Shown one piece after another: positions 1-7,746 of a stretch of DNA of 64,000 nt. The position numbers and the translations under genes are program-made. Every line of letters begins with the position of its first letter. The first letter of the stretch is position 1. The notes under the pieces are model-generated. The model had not been told where the DNA came from. It was given only the letters and a program-made list of their open reading frames with translations, and ran no database searches. Origin of the DNA: an uncultured Bacteroidota bacterium (GTDB lineage: Bacteria; Bacteroidota; Bacteroidia; JABEUT01); NCBI GenBank assembly GCA_903863935.1, contig CAIPDV010000043.1:1-64000 (forward strand), written 5' to 3'.

Positions 1-90
1 CTACTCCCCCATTTGCTCAGCATTAGCCATTAACCTTTTTAATCCTTACCCAATTTCCCCCGTTTTTTAATTATTACAACCTTCATATAA

Positions 91-261
91 GGGCTAAAGC
101 CCTCTGAATTATGGGGGTGATTTATCCCAACCACGGCTTAAAAGCCGTGGCTAATGAATGAAGACAAAATGAATGATAACAATTTGAATATTGGTTCATT
201 CATTAGCCCCACCATTTATGGTGGGGTTGCAGATGCCCCCCTTCCTTAGGGCTTTAGCCCC
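91..261. repeat. Nested palindromic REP-like element
   Basis: Two arms are related as imperfect inverted repeats. Each arm holds, in order, a short hairpin GGGCTAAAGCCC (91-102 and, inverted, 249-260), a G-run, a strong hairpin (CCACGGCTT/AAGCCGTGG at 131-150; CCCCACCAT/ATGGTGGGG at 207-226) and an inner 12-bp word CTAATGAATGAA (151-162, inverted at 195-206). The two central hairpins have the same size and loop but different sequence. This organisation is that of a paired REP element (BIME-like). No transposase is adjacent. It lies upstream of the promoter of the NHL gene. That it is multicopy in the genome is inference from its form. Confidence 0.7.
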
Positions 262-361
262 AAGCCTATTTGTATAAAACCTATCCGCTACTTTGAGTTA
301 GTTCCAACGGCAATAACTTACATCAGGAAAAAATCGGTAAGGAATGACAAAGAAATTCTCT

Positions 362-369
362 TATATTTG
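362..369 (+). promoter_or_regulatory. Bacteroidota -7 promoter element for the NHL gene
   Basis: The word TATATTTG fits the Bacteroidota sigma consensus TAnnTTTG and lies 30 bp before the start codon at 400. No clear TTTG box is seen about 20 bp upstream. Confidence 0.5.
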
Positions 370-399
370 TATTAGTTAATTAACAGTAAAACAAACGCC

Positions 400-1752
400 A
401 TGAAAAAACCATTACTTTATTTTTCGTTTTTCATTTTTCATTTTTCATTCGCCCAAACCATTAACACCATTGCCGGAACAGGCACTGGGGGATATAACGG
501 AGATAATATTCAGGCTACAGCCGCCGAGGTTTTTGTACCATCAGATGTGGCTACCGATAAAGCGGGCAATGTATACATCGATGATTTTTTAAATAACCGC
601 ATCCGTTTTATTGATATCTCCACCGGGATAATTTCTACTATTGTAGGCACCGGAGGCGGAGGTTATAATGGCGATAACATTGCCGCTACTGCTGCCACCA
701 TTAATGAACCAACAGGTGTAGCTCTTGACACATCAGGCAATATTTTTATTGCCGATTATCAAAATCACCGTATCCGCCGGGTTGATGCAGTAACACGAAT
801 AATTACCACTATTGCAGGTGATGGTACAGGTGCATATAACGGAGATAATATAGCAGCCACAGCGGCCGAATTACAGGATCCGGAAGGAGTAAGCACCGAT
901 GATTCAGGAAACGTATATATAGCCGACACCTATAACTACCGCATCCGTAAAATATGTGTGAAAACAGGCATCATTACAACCGTTGCAGGTAACGGAGTAA
1001 TGAGTTATTCGGGTGATGGAGGCATGGCAACAGCCGCTGAAATAAACCATACCGAAAAAATAAAATCAGACCACATTGGCAATCTGTATGTGCCCGATGA
1101 AAGCAATAGCCGTGTGCGTTATGTGGACGTTTCAACCGGAATGATAACCACGGTTGCAGGCAACGGGGTTTCGGGCCTGTATGGAAACGGAGGCCCTGCC
1201 ACAGCGGCCGAAATTGCCTCTCCGGAAGGCGTAACACTGGATGCTTCGGGCAATATGTATTTCGCCGATATCAGTAATGACATTGTGCAAATGGTGGATA
1301 AATCAACAGGTATTATTAGCCGTGTTGTGGGCATTCATATAAATGGCTTTTCGGGTGACGGTGGCCCGGCAATAAATGCCGAAATAAGTGCTCCTGTAGG
1401 TTTGCATATTGACAATATGGGTAACATGTACCTGGCAGATAACGGTAACGAACGCTACCGTAAAATTGCCCCAATAAGTACAGGTACAGTCCCAATTTAC
1501 AGTATAGAAGAAGTGAATGTTTACCCGGTTCCAAACTCAGGCCAAATGACTGTTGAACTTCCCGGCACCGGATATAAAACCATTAAAGTATATGATGTAT
1601 TGGGCAAAGAAGTCTATACCCAATTGCTAAATGTTTCTGCCAGTGACAAAACTCTGGAAATAAACCTTGGCAATGCTCCGAACGGAATATACATTATGCA
1701 AATTGCTACCGAAAAAGGCAATATTGGTAAGCGGATAGTCATTTCCCGCTAA
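400..1752 (+). CDS. NHL-repeat beta-propeller protein, T9SS cargo
   Basis: Exported 450-residue protein. A signal peptide (about 1-18, ending FSFAQ) is followed by about six NHL-type propeller blades with the pattern GV-x-D-x-x-GN-x-Y-x-AD-x-x-N-x-RIR (residues ~30-355), each joined by a TIAGxGxxGYxGDxxxAxAA linker. The last ~85 residues form a T9SS type A sorting domain with VYPVPNSG, VYDVLGKEV and PNGIYIMQI motifs, so the protein should cross the outer membrane by T9SS and be attached at the surface or released. The ligand is unknown; NHL propellers generally bind proteins or sugars. The signal peptide is encoded by a run of 7-bp DNA repeats (420-447). The next gene, 41 bp downstream, is another T9SS protein. 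Confidence 0.9.
   Translation: MKKPLLYFSFFIFHFSFAQTINTIAGTGTGGYNGDNIQATAAEVFVPSDVATDKAGNVYIDDFLNNRIRFIDISTGIISTIVGTGGGGYNGDNIAATAATINEPTGVALDTSGNIFIADYQNHRIRRVDAVTRIITTIAGDGTGAYNGDNIAATAAELQDPEGVSTDDSGNVYIADTYNYRIRKICVKTGIITTVAGNGVMSYSGDGGMATAAEINHTEKIKSDHIGNLYVPDESNSRVRYVDVSTGMITTVAGNGVSGLYGNGGPATAAEIASPEGVTLDASGNMYFADISNDIVQMVDKSTGIISRVVGIHINGFSGDGGPAINAEISAPVGLHIDNMGNMYLADNGNERYRKIAPISTGTVPIYSIEEVNVYPVPNSGQMTVELPGTGYKTIKVYDVLGKEVYTQLLNVSASDKTLEINLGNAPNGIYIMQIATEKGNIGKRIVISR
420..447 (+). repeat. Heptanucleotide repeat inside signal-peptide codons
   Basis: Four consecutive 7-bp words TTTTTCG, TTTTTCA, TTTTTCA, TTTTTCA encode the hydrophobic FFIFHFS-type core of the signal peptide. The word plus the next T is the exact reverse complement of ATGAAAAA, the first eight bases of this gene. 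Confidence 0.85.
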
Positions 1753-1793
1753 TGCAGGAAGTGAATAATTAAAAACTATAACCTACTGTAAAC

Positions 1794-3815
1794 ATGAAAA
1801 AACTTGCAATTTATTTTTCACTTTTCATTTTTAGTTTTTCATTCGACGCAGTTAAGGCCCAGGTAGTTTTTTCTCAAAATTTTGAAACCACCAAAACGGC
1901 AATGCCTGCCGGATGGCACCAACAACTTTCAACCTACGACCCGACAAATTTGGGTTGGCAGTTCGACACGATATTTTTACCTAATGGTGGAGGTATCAAC
2001 TCTTTCCTGAAAACGAACGGTTCTTATATAGCTTTCGTGAACGACCTTGATAATAATGGCTCCCGCAGTTGTAATTCCGATACATTGTATACATCTTCGT
2101 TTTCAACCATTGGGTATTCGCACCTCTTTGTTTCGATTGATGTTGATTTTATCGATTTCTATGAAGCGGCATCATTACTCGCTTCGAAAGACGGAGGCCT
2201 GACATGGAGCTTAGTCAGCAAGTTCCCGGGCAATGTAAATTCGTGGGGGCATTACAGCTATAATTTTGATGCTTTTACCAACCAGGCTAATGTAATGTTA
2301 GCCATGACCTATAACGATAATTGCGTTCAGGGCGCGGGACTGGCTATTGATAATATTTCTGTTCATGTACCAACCTATAATCTGGATATGGGAGTTACCA
2401 GCCAAACTACAAATATTTTTATTCGAAATAATGCACCTACTCCAATTCAGGGAATGGCTTATAATTATGGATCTGACAGCATAACCCACATGCACCTTAA
2501 TTATGCTATCGATGGAGGAGCACCGGTTACTGATGCCATGACTTCCATTTTAATACAACCCCTTACAAGTTTTGCTTTCAACCATTCCATTCCATGGACT
2601 CCTAAGGTAGCAGGAATACATACCATAAAAATATGGACCGATCAGCCCAACGGAGGAATTGACCAGAATATGCCAAACGATACATTAACTACAACCGTAA
2701 TGGTAGTAGACAGCATTGTGCCAAAACAAGTGGTTCTGGAAGAATTTATGCAGGCTTCATGCTCACCTTGTTTGTGGGCTACTCCAAATCTGGATGCTGT
2801 TTTAAGAACGTGCATTGGTGAAGGTATTTGCAACCCTATACGCTATCATGTTGACTGGCCCGGTGTAGACTATATGAATAATGAAATAGATGGCATTTTT
2901 ATGAATTATTTGGTTAGTTTTTACAATCTTTATGGAGTTCCGGAGGCTTTTGTAGATGGAAGCACAAATTACGATCCGGCCTATATGTATGTTCCGGATA
3001 TAGAAACCGAGGCCACCAAAGGTTCACCTATCAAAATTAATATTGCTTCGGCTACCTACGATGCTGCCACCAATTTATATAAAGCAACGGTAGAAATAAC
3101 ATCCTACACTCCCTTTCCATCAGGGTTAATTGCACGTTCCGTTTTAACAGTTGATACAATTAAATATGATACCAACCAAAGTTCGGAAGACCCTACCTAT
3201 GCTTTCAAACCACCAATAGGTACTTTTAGTGTAAACGGCGACCCGGATACCTTGTTCCAATACCTTGTGAATTTCCCAAATGTGGCAGAAGCTATTATGC
3301 CATCGGATACGGGAGCGATATTAAATTCATTCACTGCAGGGCAAACACAAACACTTCATTTAAGCTGGAAAAAGAACCATCCATGGGGGCTGCGGCCTGA
3401 TTCCCTGCATTATGATTCCCTTTTCCCGGGCGAACATCTGGTGGTATATGTTCAAACACTTACCGGTAATCCGGCACTTGGGCTGCAACCTTTATATATT
3501 TACCAATCGGCAAGTGAAGCATTTAATGCTCCAACCTCCATTGAAAAAATTCCGGATGGAATTATGCTGAATCTCTATCCAAATCCGACAAGCGGAAATA
3601 CAACCCTTCAATTTAAACTGGCTAAAGAAGAAAATGTGACGGTTGAGCTTTACTCAATGCTTGGAGAAAGATTGTGGACTCAGAGTCAAGGTAAAGTATC
3701 AAGCGGTGCCCACTTTATTACTATTCCTTGTAAGAATTTGCAGTCGGGAATCTATTTTGTAAAATTATCGACCGATAATACAACCTTAACTAAGAAATTG
3801 GTGATGGAACGGTAA
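1794..3815 (+). CDS. Choice-of-anchor J / Omp28-like T9SS cargo protein
   Basis: Exported 673-residue protein. After the signal peptide (1-23, ending VKAQ) comes a choice-of-anchor J-like jelly roll (FSQNFE...MPAGWHQQ, ~25-190), then an Ig-like stretch, then an Omp28-related thioredoxin-fold segment with EEFMQASCSPC; the CSPC pair falls at residues 323-326 and could be redox active. The C-terminus (LYPNPTSG at ~595, then YSMLGE and SGIYFVKL) is a T9SS type A sorting domain. Family knowledge suggests a surface or secreted protein; the substrate is unknown. The signal-peptide codons contain the same 7-bp DNA words as the upstream gene. It probably shares the transcript of the NHL gene (41-bp gap). 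Confidence 0.85.
   Translation: MKKLAIYFSLFIFSFSFDAVKAQVVFSQNFETTKTAMPAGWHQQLSTYDPTNLGWQFDTIFLPNGGGINSFLKTNGSYIAFVNDLDNNGSRSCNSDTLYTSSFSTIGYSHLFVSIDVDFIDFYEAASLLASKDGGLTWSLVSKFPGNVNSWGHYSYNFDAFTNQANVMLAMTYNDNCVQGAGLAIDNISVHVPTYNLDMGVTSQTTNIFIRNNAPTPIQGMAYNYGSDSITHMHLNYAIDGGAPVTDAMTSILIQPLTSFAFNHSIPWTPKVAGIHTIKIWTDQPNGGIDQNMPNDTLTTTVMVVDSIVPKQVVLEEFMQASCSPCLWATPNLDAVLRTCIGEGICNPIRYHVDWPGVDYMNNEIDGIFMNYLVSFYNLYGVPEAFVDGSTNYDPAYMYVPDIETEATKGSPIKINIASATYDAATNLYKATVEITSYTPFPSGLIARSVLTVDTIKYDTNQSSEDPTYAFKPPIGTFSVNGDPDTLFQYLVNFPNVAEAIMPSDTGAILNSFTAGQTQTLHLSWKKNHPWGLRPDSLHYDSLFPGEHLVVYVQTLTGNPALGLQPLYIYQSASEAFNAPTSIEKIPDGIMLNLYPNPTSGNTTLQFKLAKEENVTVELYSMLGERLWTQSQGKVSSGAHFITIPCKNLQSGIYFVKLSTDNTTLTKKLVMER
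1814..1841 (+). repeat. Heptanucleotide repeat inside signal-peptide codons
   Basis: Words TTTTTCA, CTTTTCA, TTTTTAG, TTTTTCA begin exactly 20 bases after the A of the start codon, as in the genes at 400 and 46913. The last word (1835-1842 with the following T) complements ATGAAAAA of the start. Confidence 0.8.
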
Positions 3816-3840
3816 GCTACTTTGATTGAAAAATGCCTTT

Positions 3841-3927
3841 TGCGTGAGGGATAGCAGCGGAAAGCCCGCAGCAAAGCGAGGACTTGCAGCGAATAGCCCG
3901 ACGGCTTGGTTATCAGCCGGCACGCCC
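3841..3927. repeat. Structured intergenic repeat (GCGTGAGGGAT...CACGCCC)
   Basis: A GC-rich island in AT-rich DNA. Its ends pair (GCGTG 3842-3846 with CACGC 3921-3925). Inside are the word pair GCGGAAAGCCC / GCGAATAGCCC and a hairpin CGGCT...AGCCG (3902-3919). Elements that begin GCGTGAGGGAT and end CACGCCC are, from memory, widespread between genes in Bacteroidota. It separates the T9SS cargo gene from the zapA operon. Role unknown: a mobile repeat, terminator or structured RNA are all possible. Confidence 0.6.
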
Positions 3928-3987
3928 AAAATATACAATCAGACCAATTTTATATTAATATTGTAACCGTAAATTAACACTGCGGTA

Positions 3988-4284
3988 ATGAAAGGCTTAG
4001 ACAAGCGATTGGAAAATATTCTGCACAGAACAGAAAAACTTATATCTTTGCAAAGCGAATCAACCCGCAAAATAACTGTTTTAGAATCTGAAAACCAAAG
4101 GCTTACGAGTGAAATTAAGAGCCTTGAGGAGCAAATTTTAAAGCTGAAAGACCATAACCAAACAACGACCTCTGAACAACAAAAAATAAATAACCAAAAA
4201 CAACGGGAAATAACCCATAAAATAAACGACCTCCTGAGTGAAGTAGATAAATGTATAATCCTGACTACAAACGTTAGGAAATAA
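3988..4284 (+). CDS. Small coiled-coil protein preceding zapA
   Basis: 98 residues, almost entirely predicted coiled coil (heptad-like leucines and isoleucines in ~10-75; SEIKSLEEQILKLKD). No signal peptide or membrane segment. The position directly before zapA, 18 bp away, is a common arrangement in Bacteroidota and suggests a role in division, perhaps like ZapB, but sequence similarity to ZapB cannot be claimed from reading alone. The start at 3988 is the first ATG after the intergenic repeat. Confidence 0.75.
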   Translation: MKGLDKRLENILHRTEKLISLQSESTRKITVLESENQRLTSEIKSLEEQILKLKDHNQTTTSEQQKINNQKQREITHKINDLLSEVDKCIILTTNVRK

Positions 4285-4302
4285 ATAGCGAGAAACAGAC
4301 AA

Positions 4303-4578
4303 GTGACGAACATTAAAGTGAATATTTCCGGCAGAGAATACCCTGTGAATGTGACCCCAGAAACGGAGGCAGCCATGAAGATGGCAGCAGCCCAGGTGAA
4401 TGAACAGGCTAAAAAATTTCAGACTGCTTATGCCATCAACGATCCACGCGATCTGCTGGCAATGTGCGCCCTTCAGCTTGCTTACCAAAACCTTGATTAT
4501 ACCCAAACATATACCGAAACTATTGAAGAAAAACTGGACGCGATAGAATCGGCACTGGATATTAAAGAACATACATAA
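4303..4578 (+). CDS. zapA: Cell division protein ZapA
   Basis: 91 residues matching the ZapA family: an N-terminal beta segment (IKVNISGREYPVNVTPETE), then a long helix (AAMKMAAAQVNEQAKKF) and the family-typical DPRDLLAMCALQLAYQNL segment. ZapA binds FtsZ and promotes filament bundling at the division ring. The start is GTG at 4303; no ATG is available upstream in frame. It sits between the coiled-coil gene and rny (37 bp before rny), the usual Bacteroidota order. Confidence 0.9.
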   Translation: MTNIKVNISGREYPVNVTPETEAAMKMAAAQVNEQAKKFQTAYAINDPRDLLAMCALQLAYQNLDYTQTYTETIEEKLDAIESALDIKEHT

Positions 4579-4615
4579 ACTGCATTCGCACAGGGGTTCA
4601 TAACAACAACCAACC

Positions 4616-6172
4616 ATGAACCTCGATTTAATGACCATATTAATTATTGCCGCCGCCGCCGTTATTGGCATTGGGCTTGGCATATTAATAACCAACATGA
4701 TGCTGAAAAAAGGCATCGAAGCTAAAGCCGCAGACATAATAAAAAGTGCCGAAAAAGAAGCCACTATTGCAAAGGAAAAGAAGATGCTCGAAACAAAGGA
4801 GTATTCCCTGAAAATGAAGGCGGAGCATGAAAGCTTTACTATAGAAAAGACTAAACAACTTACCAATACTGAAAACCGCCTGCGTCAGAAAGAACAATCG
4901 CTGAACCAGAAACTGGAACAAACCCAGCGCAAGGAAAAAGAATTGGAGACTGCGAAAAACAACTACACCGAGCAGTTGAAAAATGTGGAACGCAAAAACG
5001 AAGAGTTAGGCAAAATGCACGCAAGGCAGGTTGCACAATTGGAAACCATTTCGGAACTTTCCGCTGAAGATGCGAAGGCACAACTTATTGAATCACTTAA
5101 AGGAGATGCAAGAACCGAAGGTGCAATTGCTGCTAAAGAAATTCTGGAAGAAGCTAAGCTGACTGCCAATAAAGATGCCAAGAAGATAGTTCTTCAATCT
5201 ATTCAGCGTGTGGCGGTGGAAACTGCTGTTGAAAATGCAGTTACGGTTTTCAATATCGAGAACGATGAAATGAAAGGCCGCATTATTGGTCGTGAAGGAA
5301 GAAATATACGTGCATTGGAAGCAGCAACCGGAGTTGAAGTTATTGTAGATGATACACCGGAAGCAATTGTAATTTCTTGTTTCGATCCGGTAAGAAGGGA
5401 ATTGGCACGTATGGCTCTTCACCAACTTATTTCCGACGGACGTATTCACCCGGCGCGTATTGAAGAGGTAGTTGAAAAATGCCGCAAACAACTGGAAGAT
5501 GAAATTGCAGAAGTTGGTAAACGTACTGTTATTGACCTTGGAATTAACAACCTTCACCCGGAACTTATCCGTATTGTAGGTAAAATGAAATACCGTTCAT
5601 CTTACGGACAAAACTTATTACAACACTCTCGTGAGGTTGCCAACCTTGCCGCTACTATGGCATCGGAATTAGGATTAAATCCAAAATTGGCTAAACGTGC
5701 AGGATTACTCCACGACATTGGAAAAGTGCCTGATGAGGCTCCTGAATTACCTCACGCTATTCTTGGTATGAACTTGGCCGAAAAATATAAAGAACGTCCT
5801 GAGGTGTGCAATGCAATCGGTGCCCACCACGATGAAATTGAAATGACTGACCTCCTCTCTCCTATCATACAGGTTTGCGATGCTATATCAGGCGCACGCC
5901 CTGGCGCAAGGCGCGAAATGGTAGAACAATATGCTAAACGTCTGCGTGACCTTGAAGCACTTGCTCTTAACTATAAAGGTGTGGAAAAAACATACGCCAT
6001 CCAGGCAGGCCGTGAGCTCCGTGTTATTGTAGGCAGCGAAAAAATTACCGATAAAGAAGCAGAAGTTCTCTCCTTTGAAATAGCACAGAAAATTCAGAAT
6101 GAAATGACCTATCCCGGACAGGTGAGGGTTACTGTTATTCGTGAAACAAGGGCTGTGAATATTGCCAAATAG
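4616..6172 (+). CDS. rny: Ribonuclease Y
   Basis: 518 residues, the usual length. In order: an N-terminal membrane helix (~5-28), a long charged coiled coil (~30-190), a KH domain with [10 protein letters not shown] (~219-230), and an HD phosphohydrolase domain with HSREVANLA (His ~336) and the catalytic HDIGK (~366-370), followed by AHHDEIE. RNase Y is a membrane-anchored endonuclease that starts mRNA decay. All catalytic motifs are present. It follows zapA closely, so it is probably co-transcribed with it. Confidence 0.97.
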   Translation: MNLDLMTILIIAAAAVIGIGLGILITNMMLKKGIEAKAADIIKSAEKEATIAKEKKMLETKEYSLKMKAEHESFTIEKTKQLTNTENRLRQKEQSLNQKLEQTQRKEKELETAKNNYTEQLKNVERKNEELGKMHARQVAQLETISELSAEDAKAQLIESLKGDARTEGAIAAKEILEEAKLTANKDAKKIVLQSIQRVAVETAVENAVTVFNIENDEMKGRIIGREGRNIRALEAATGVEVIVDDTPEAIVISCFDPVRRELARMALHQLISDGRIHPARIEEVVEKCRKQLEDEIAEVGKRTVIDLGINNLHPELIRIVGKMKYRSSYGQNLLQHSREVANLAATMASELGLNPKLAKRAGLLHDIGKVPDEAPELPHAILGMNLAEKYKERPEVCNAIGAHHDEIEMTDLLSPIIQVCDAISGARPGARREMVEQYAKRLRDLEALALNYKGVEKTYAIQAGRELRVIVGSEKITDKEAEVLSFEIAQKIQNEMTYPGQVRVTVIRETRAVNIAK

Positions 6173-6177
6173 TCGGA

Positions 6178-6200
6178 GCCCGGTCGGATGCCCGACTGGC
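6178..6200 (+). terminator. Hairpin after rny (weak terminator candidate)
   Basis: The stop of rny is followed by GTCGG-ATGC-CCGAC (6183-6196) with an additional GCC/GGC closing pair. There is no T-run directly after it, so termination is uncertain. Confidence 0.35.
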
Positions 6201-6228
6201 CATTAAGCGATAGGGTAAGGTTTTTTTA

Positions 6229-6236
6229 TATCTTTA
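6229..6236 (+). promoter_or_regulatory. -7 element, first tandem outer-membrane gene
   Basis: TATCTTTA, close to TAnnTTTG, 11 bp before the start at 6248. The same context (CTTTACTGCA, then a start codon 11 bp on) is copied at 6969-6976 before the paralogue. Confidence 0.45.
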
Positions 6237-6247
6237 CTGCATAACGT

Positions 6248-6964
6248 ATGTGTAAACATATAACTTTCTGTTTTGTATTATTTTCATTTCTAATTAGCAC
6301 TACTCATGCAAATGCTCAAACTCAAGGTGGGCAAATTATAGTAAGTGTAGGACTAGGTTGGAGCCCTGAGTTTAATGGGAAATTATCGCCATTATATCCT
6401 GTAGGGGATAATTCAAACTTTTTCCAAAATAAGTTATATTTTAGTTGTTCATCGATTACGCCTAACATAAGCGAGATGATAGATATAGGATTAAGTAAAA
6501 AAATTAGTATTGGAATCGCTTCAAGTTATCAGACTGAAATTGTGAACTGGTCGACTGATTTTTTGGGGCCCTTCTCAGATAAAATTACAAGAACTAATTT
6601 TGCATTGAGGTTGTTTTATAATTTCCCTATAAATCCACAATTTGATATTTATGTTGGTGTTCGGGTTGGAGCATCTTATTGGGCAGATATTTCTTCATCA
6701 AACAACTATGTTCAAGTAGGTCATATGGCTTCAGGATATCCCATTTACGGGCAATTTTATTTTCTTAATGATAATTATATAAGTTCATTTGTCCCGAGTT
6801 TTCAAATTTTATCTGGTATTCGCTATTATCCTTTCAAGAATATTGGCGTTTATGCTGAGTTTGGTATTGGTTCACCCTATCTTGCGGAAGGTGGTTTAAC
6901 TTTTAGAATAAATACCAAGAAAGAGAAACCTACAAGTGATTCAGCTAATACCCCGAACAAATAA
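6248..6964 (+). CDS. Outer-membrane beta-barrel protein, tandem copy 1
   Basis: 238 residues with a signal peptide (1-23, ending ANAQ) and then amphipathic beta strands rich in aromatic residues (FALRLFYNFPINPQFDIYVGVRVGASYW). The C-terminal strand carries GSPYLAEGGLTFRINTK. This looks like an 8-10-stranded outer-membrane barrel; function unknown. It is a paralogue of the next gene: the first ~24 and the last ~20 residues are nearly identical while the centre has diverged. No operon partner other than the paralogue is evident. Confidence 0.75.
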   Translation: MCKHITFCFVLFSFLISTTHANAQTQGGQIIVSVGLGWSPEFNGKLSPLYPVGDNSNFFQNKLYFSCSSITPNISEMIDIGLSKKISIGIASSYQTEIVNWSTDFLGPFSDKITRTNFALRLFYNFPINPQFDIYVGVRVGASYWADISSSNNYVQVGHMASGYPIYGQFYFLNDNYISSFVPSFQILSGIRYYPFKNIGVYAEFGIGSPYLAEGGLTFRINTKKEKPTSDSANTPNK

Positions 6965-6968
6965 TTTA

Positions 6969-6976
6969 TACCTTTA
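6969..6976 (+). promoter_or_regulatory. -7 element, second tandem outer-membrane gene
   Basis: TACCTTTA, 11 bp before the start at 6988, in a context almost identical to that at 6229-6236. The duplication therefore included the promoter. Confidence 0.45.
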
Positions 6977-6987
6977 CTGCACAATGT

Positions 6988-7746
6988 ATGCGTAAACATA
7001 TAACTTTCTATTTTGTATTATTTTCGTTTCTAATTAGCACTATTCGTGCAAAAGCCCAACAAGAATTTGGGCAGATTGTTGTAAATATCGGCGTTGGCGA
7101 GAGTCCGGAATTTAGTGGAAACCTGAATGAGCTATTCTCATCAGATAAGATGTTTCCGATTCTAGCATATAATAACGATCCTTATTTTTCCTATGACTAT
7201 CCGAGAACATATAATACGTCGTCGATTATTCCAAATTTAGGTGCAACAGGAGATTTTGGTTTATTGAATTGGTTCAGTATAGGTATTGCAGCAAGCTACC
7301 AGAGTGAAGTAGTAAATTGGACTCCAGCAGATGACGGATATAATGGCGGGAACTTCATCTATCCTTATACTGATAAAGTAAGCAGGATTAATGTCGCTAG
7401 TCGCATTTTATTCCATATTAGCAAAAGTAAAATATGTGACTTTTATACTGGCTTTCGGATAGGGGTTTCTTTTTGGCATGATATACTCTATTCAAGTAGT
7501 TATGTAAACCCTAACAGCAATTTGTATATAAATCAACCTGCATATTTTATTTGTAAATCCAACATTATTGTTCCTAGCTTTCAATATTTGTGGGGTGTGC
7601 GGATACTACCGATTAACAATTTTGGATTTCATTTAGAGGTAGGTATCGGTTCACCCTATCTTGCGGAAGGTGGTTTAACTTTCAGAATAAACACAAAAAA
7701 GCCACAACCAACAGGTGATACTGGGGTAATGCTTATCACAAATTAA
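6988..7746 (+). CDS. Outer-membrane beta-barrel protein, tandem copy 2
   Basis: 252 residues, paralogue of the gene at 6248. The signal peptide (ending AKAQ) and the C-terminal GSPYLAEGGLTFRINTKK are almost unchanged; about 35 bases near the 3' ends (around 6869-6903 and 7648-7682) are identical. The centre has extra segments, including a tyrosine-rich loop (NNDPYFSYDYPRTYNT, ~52-67), as expected for surface-exposed loops that vary. The stop is adjacent to the convergent oxidoreductase gene at 7747 with no gap and no obvious terminator. Confidence 0.75.
   Translation: MRKHITFYFVLFSFLISTIRAKAQQEFGQIVVNIGVGESPEFSGNLNELFSSDKMFPILAYNNDPYFSYDYPRTYNTSSIIPNLGATGDFGLLNWFSIGIAASYQSEVVNWTPADDGYNGGNFIYPYTDKVSRINVASRILFHISKSKICDFYTGFRIGVSFWHDILYSSSYVNPNSNLYINQPAYFICKSNIIVPSFQYLWGVRILPINNFGFHLEVGIGSPYLAEGGLTFRINTKKPQPTGDTGVMLITN

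Noticed and set aside
974-1534. Open frames antisense to the NHL gene
   Set aside because: They mirror the propeller repeats of the real gene on the other strand and have no promoter or protein-like features.
4579-4615. 6S RNA next to zapA
   Set aside because: In Proteobacteria ssrS follows zapA, but here the gap to rny is only 37 bp.
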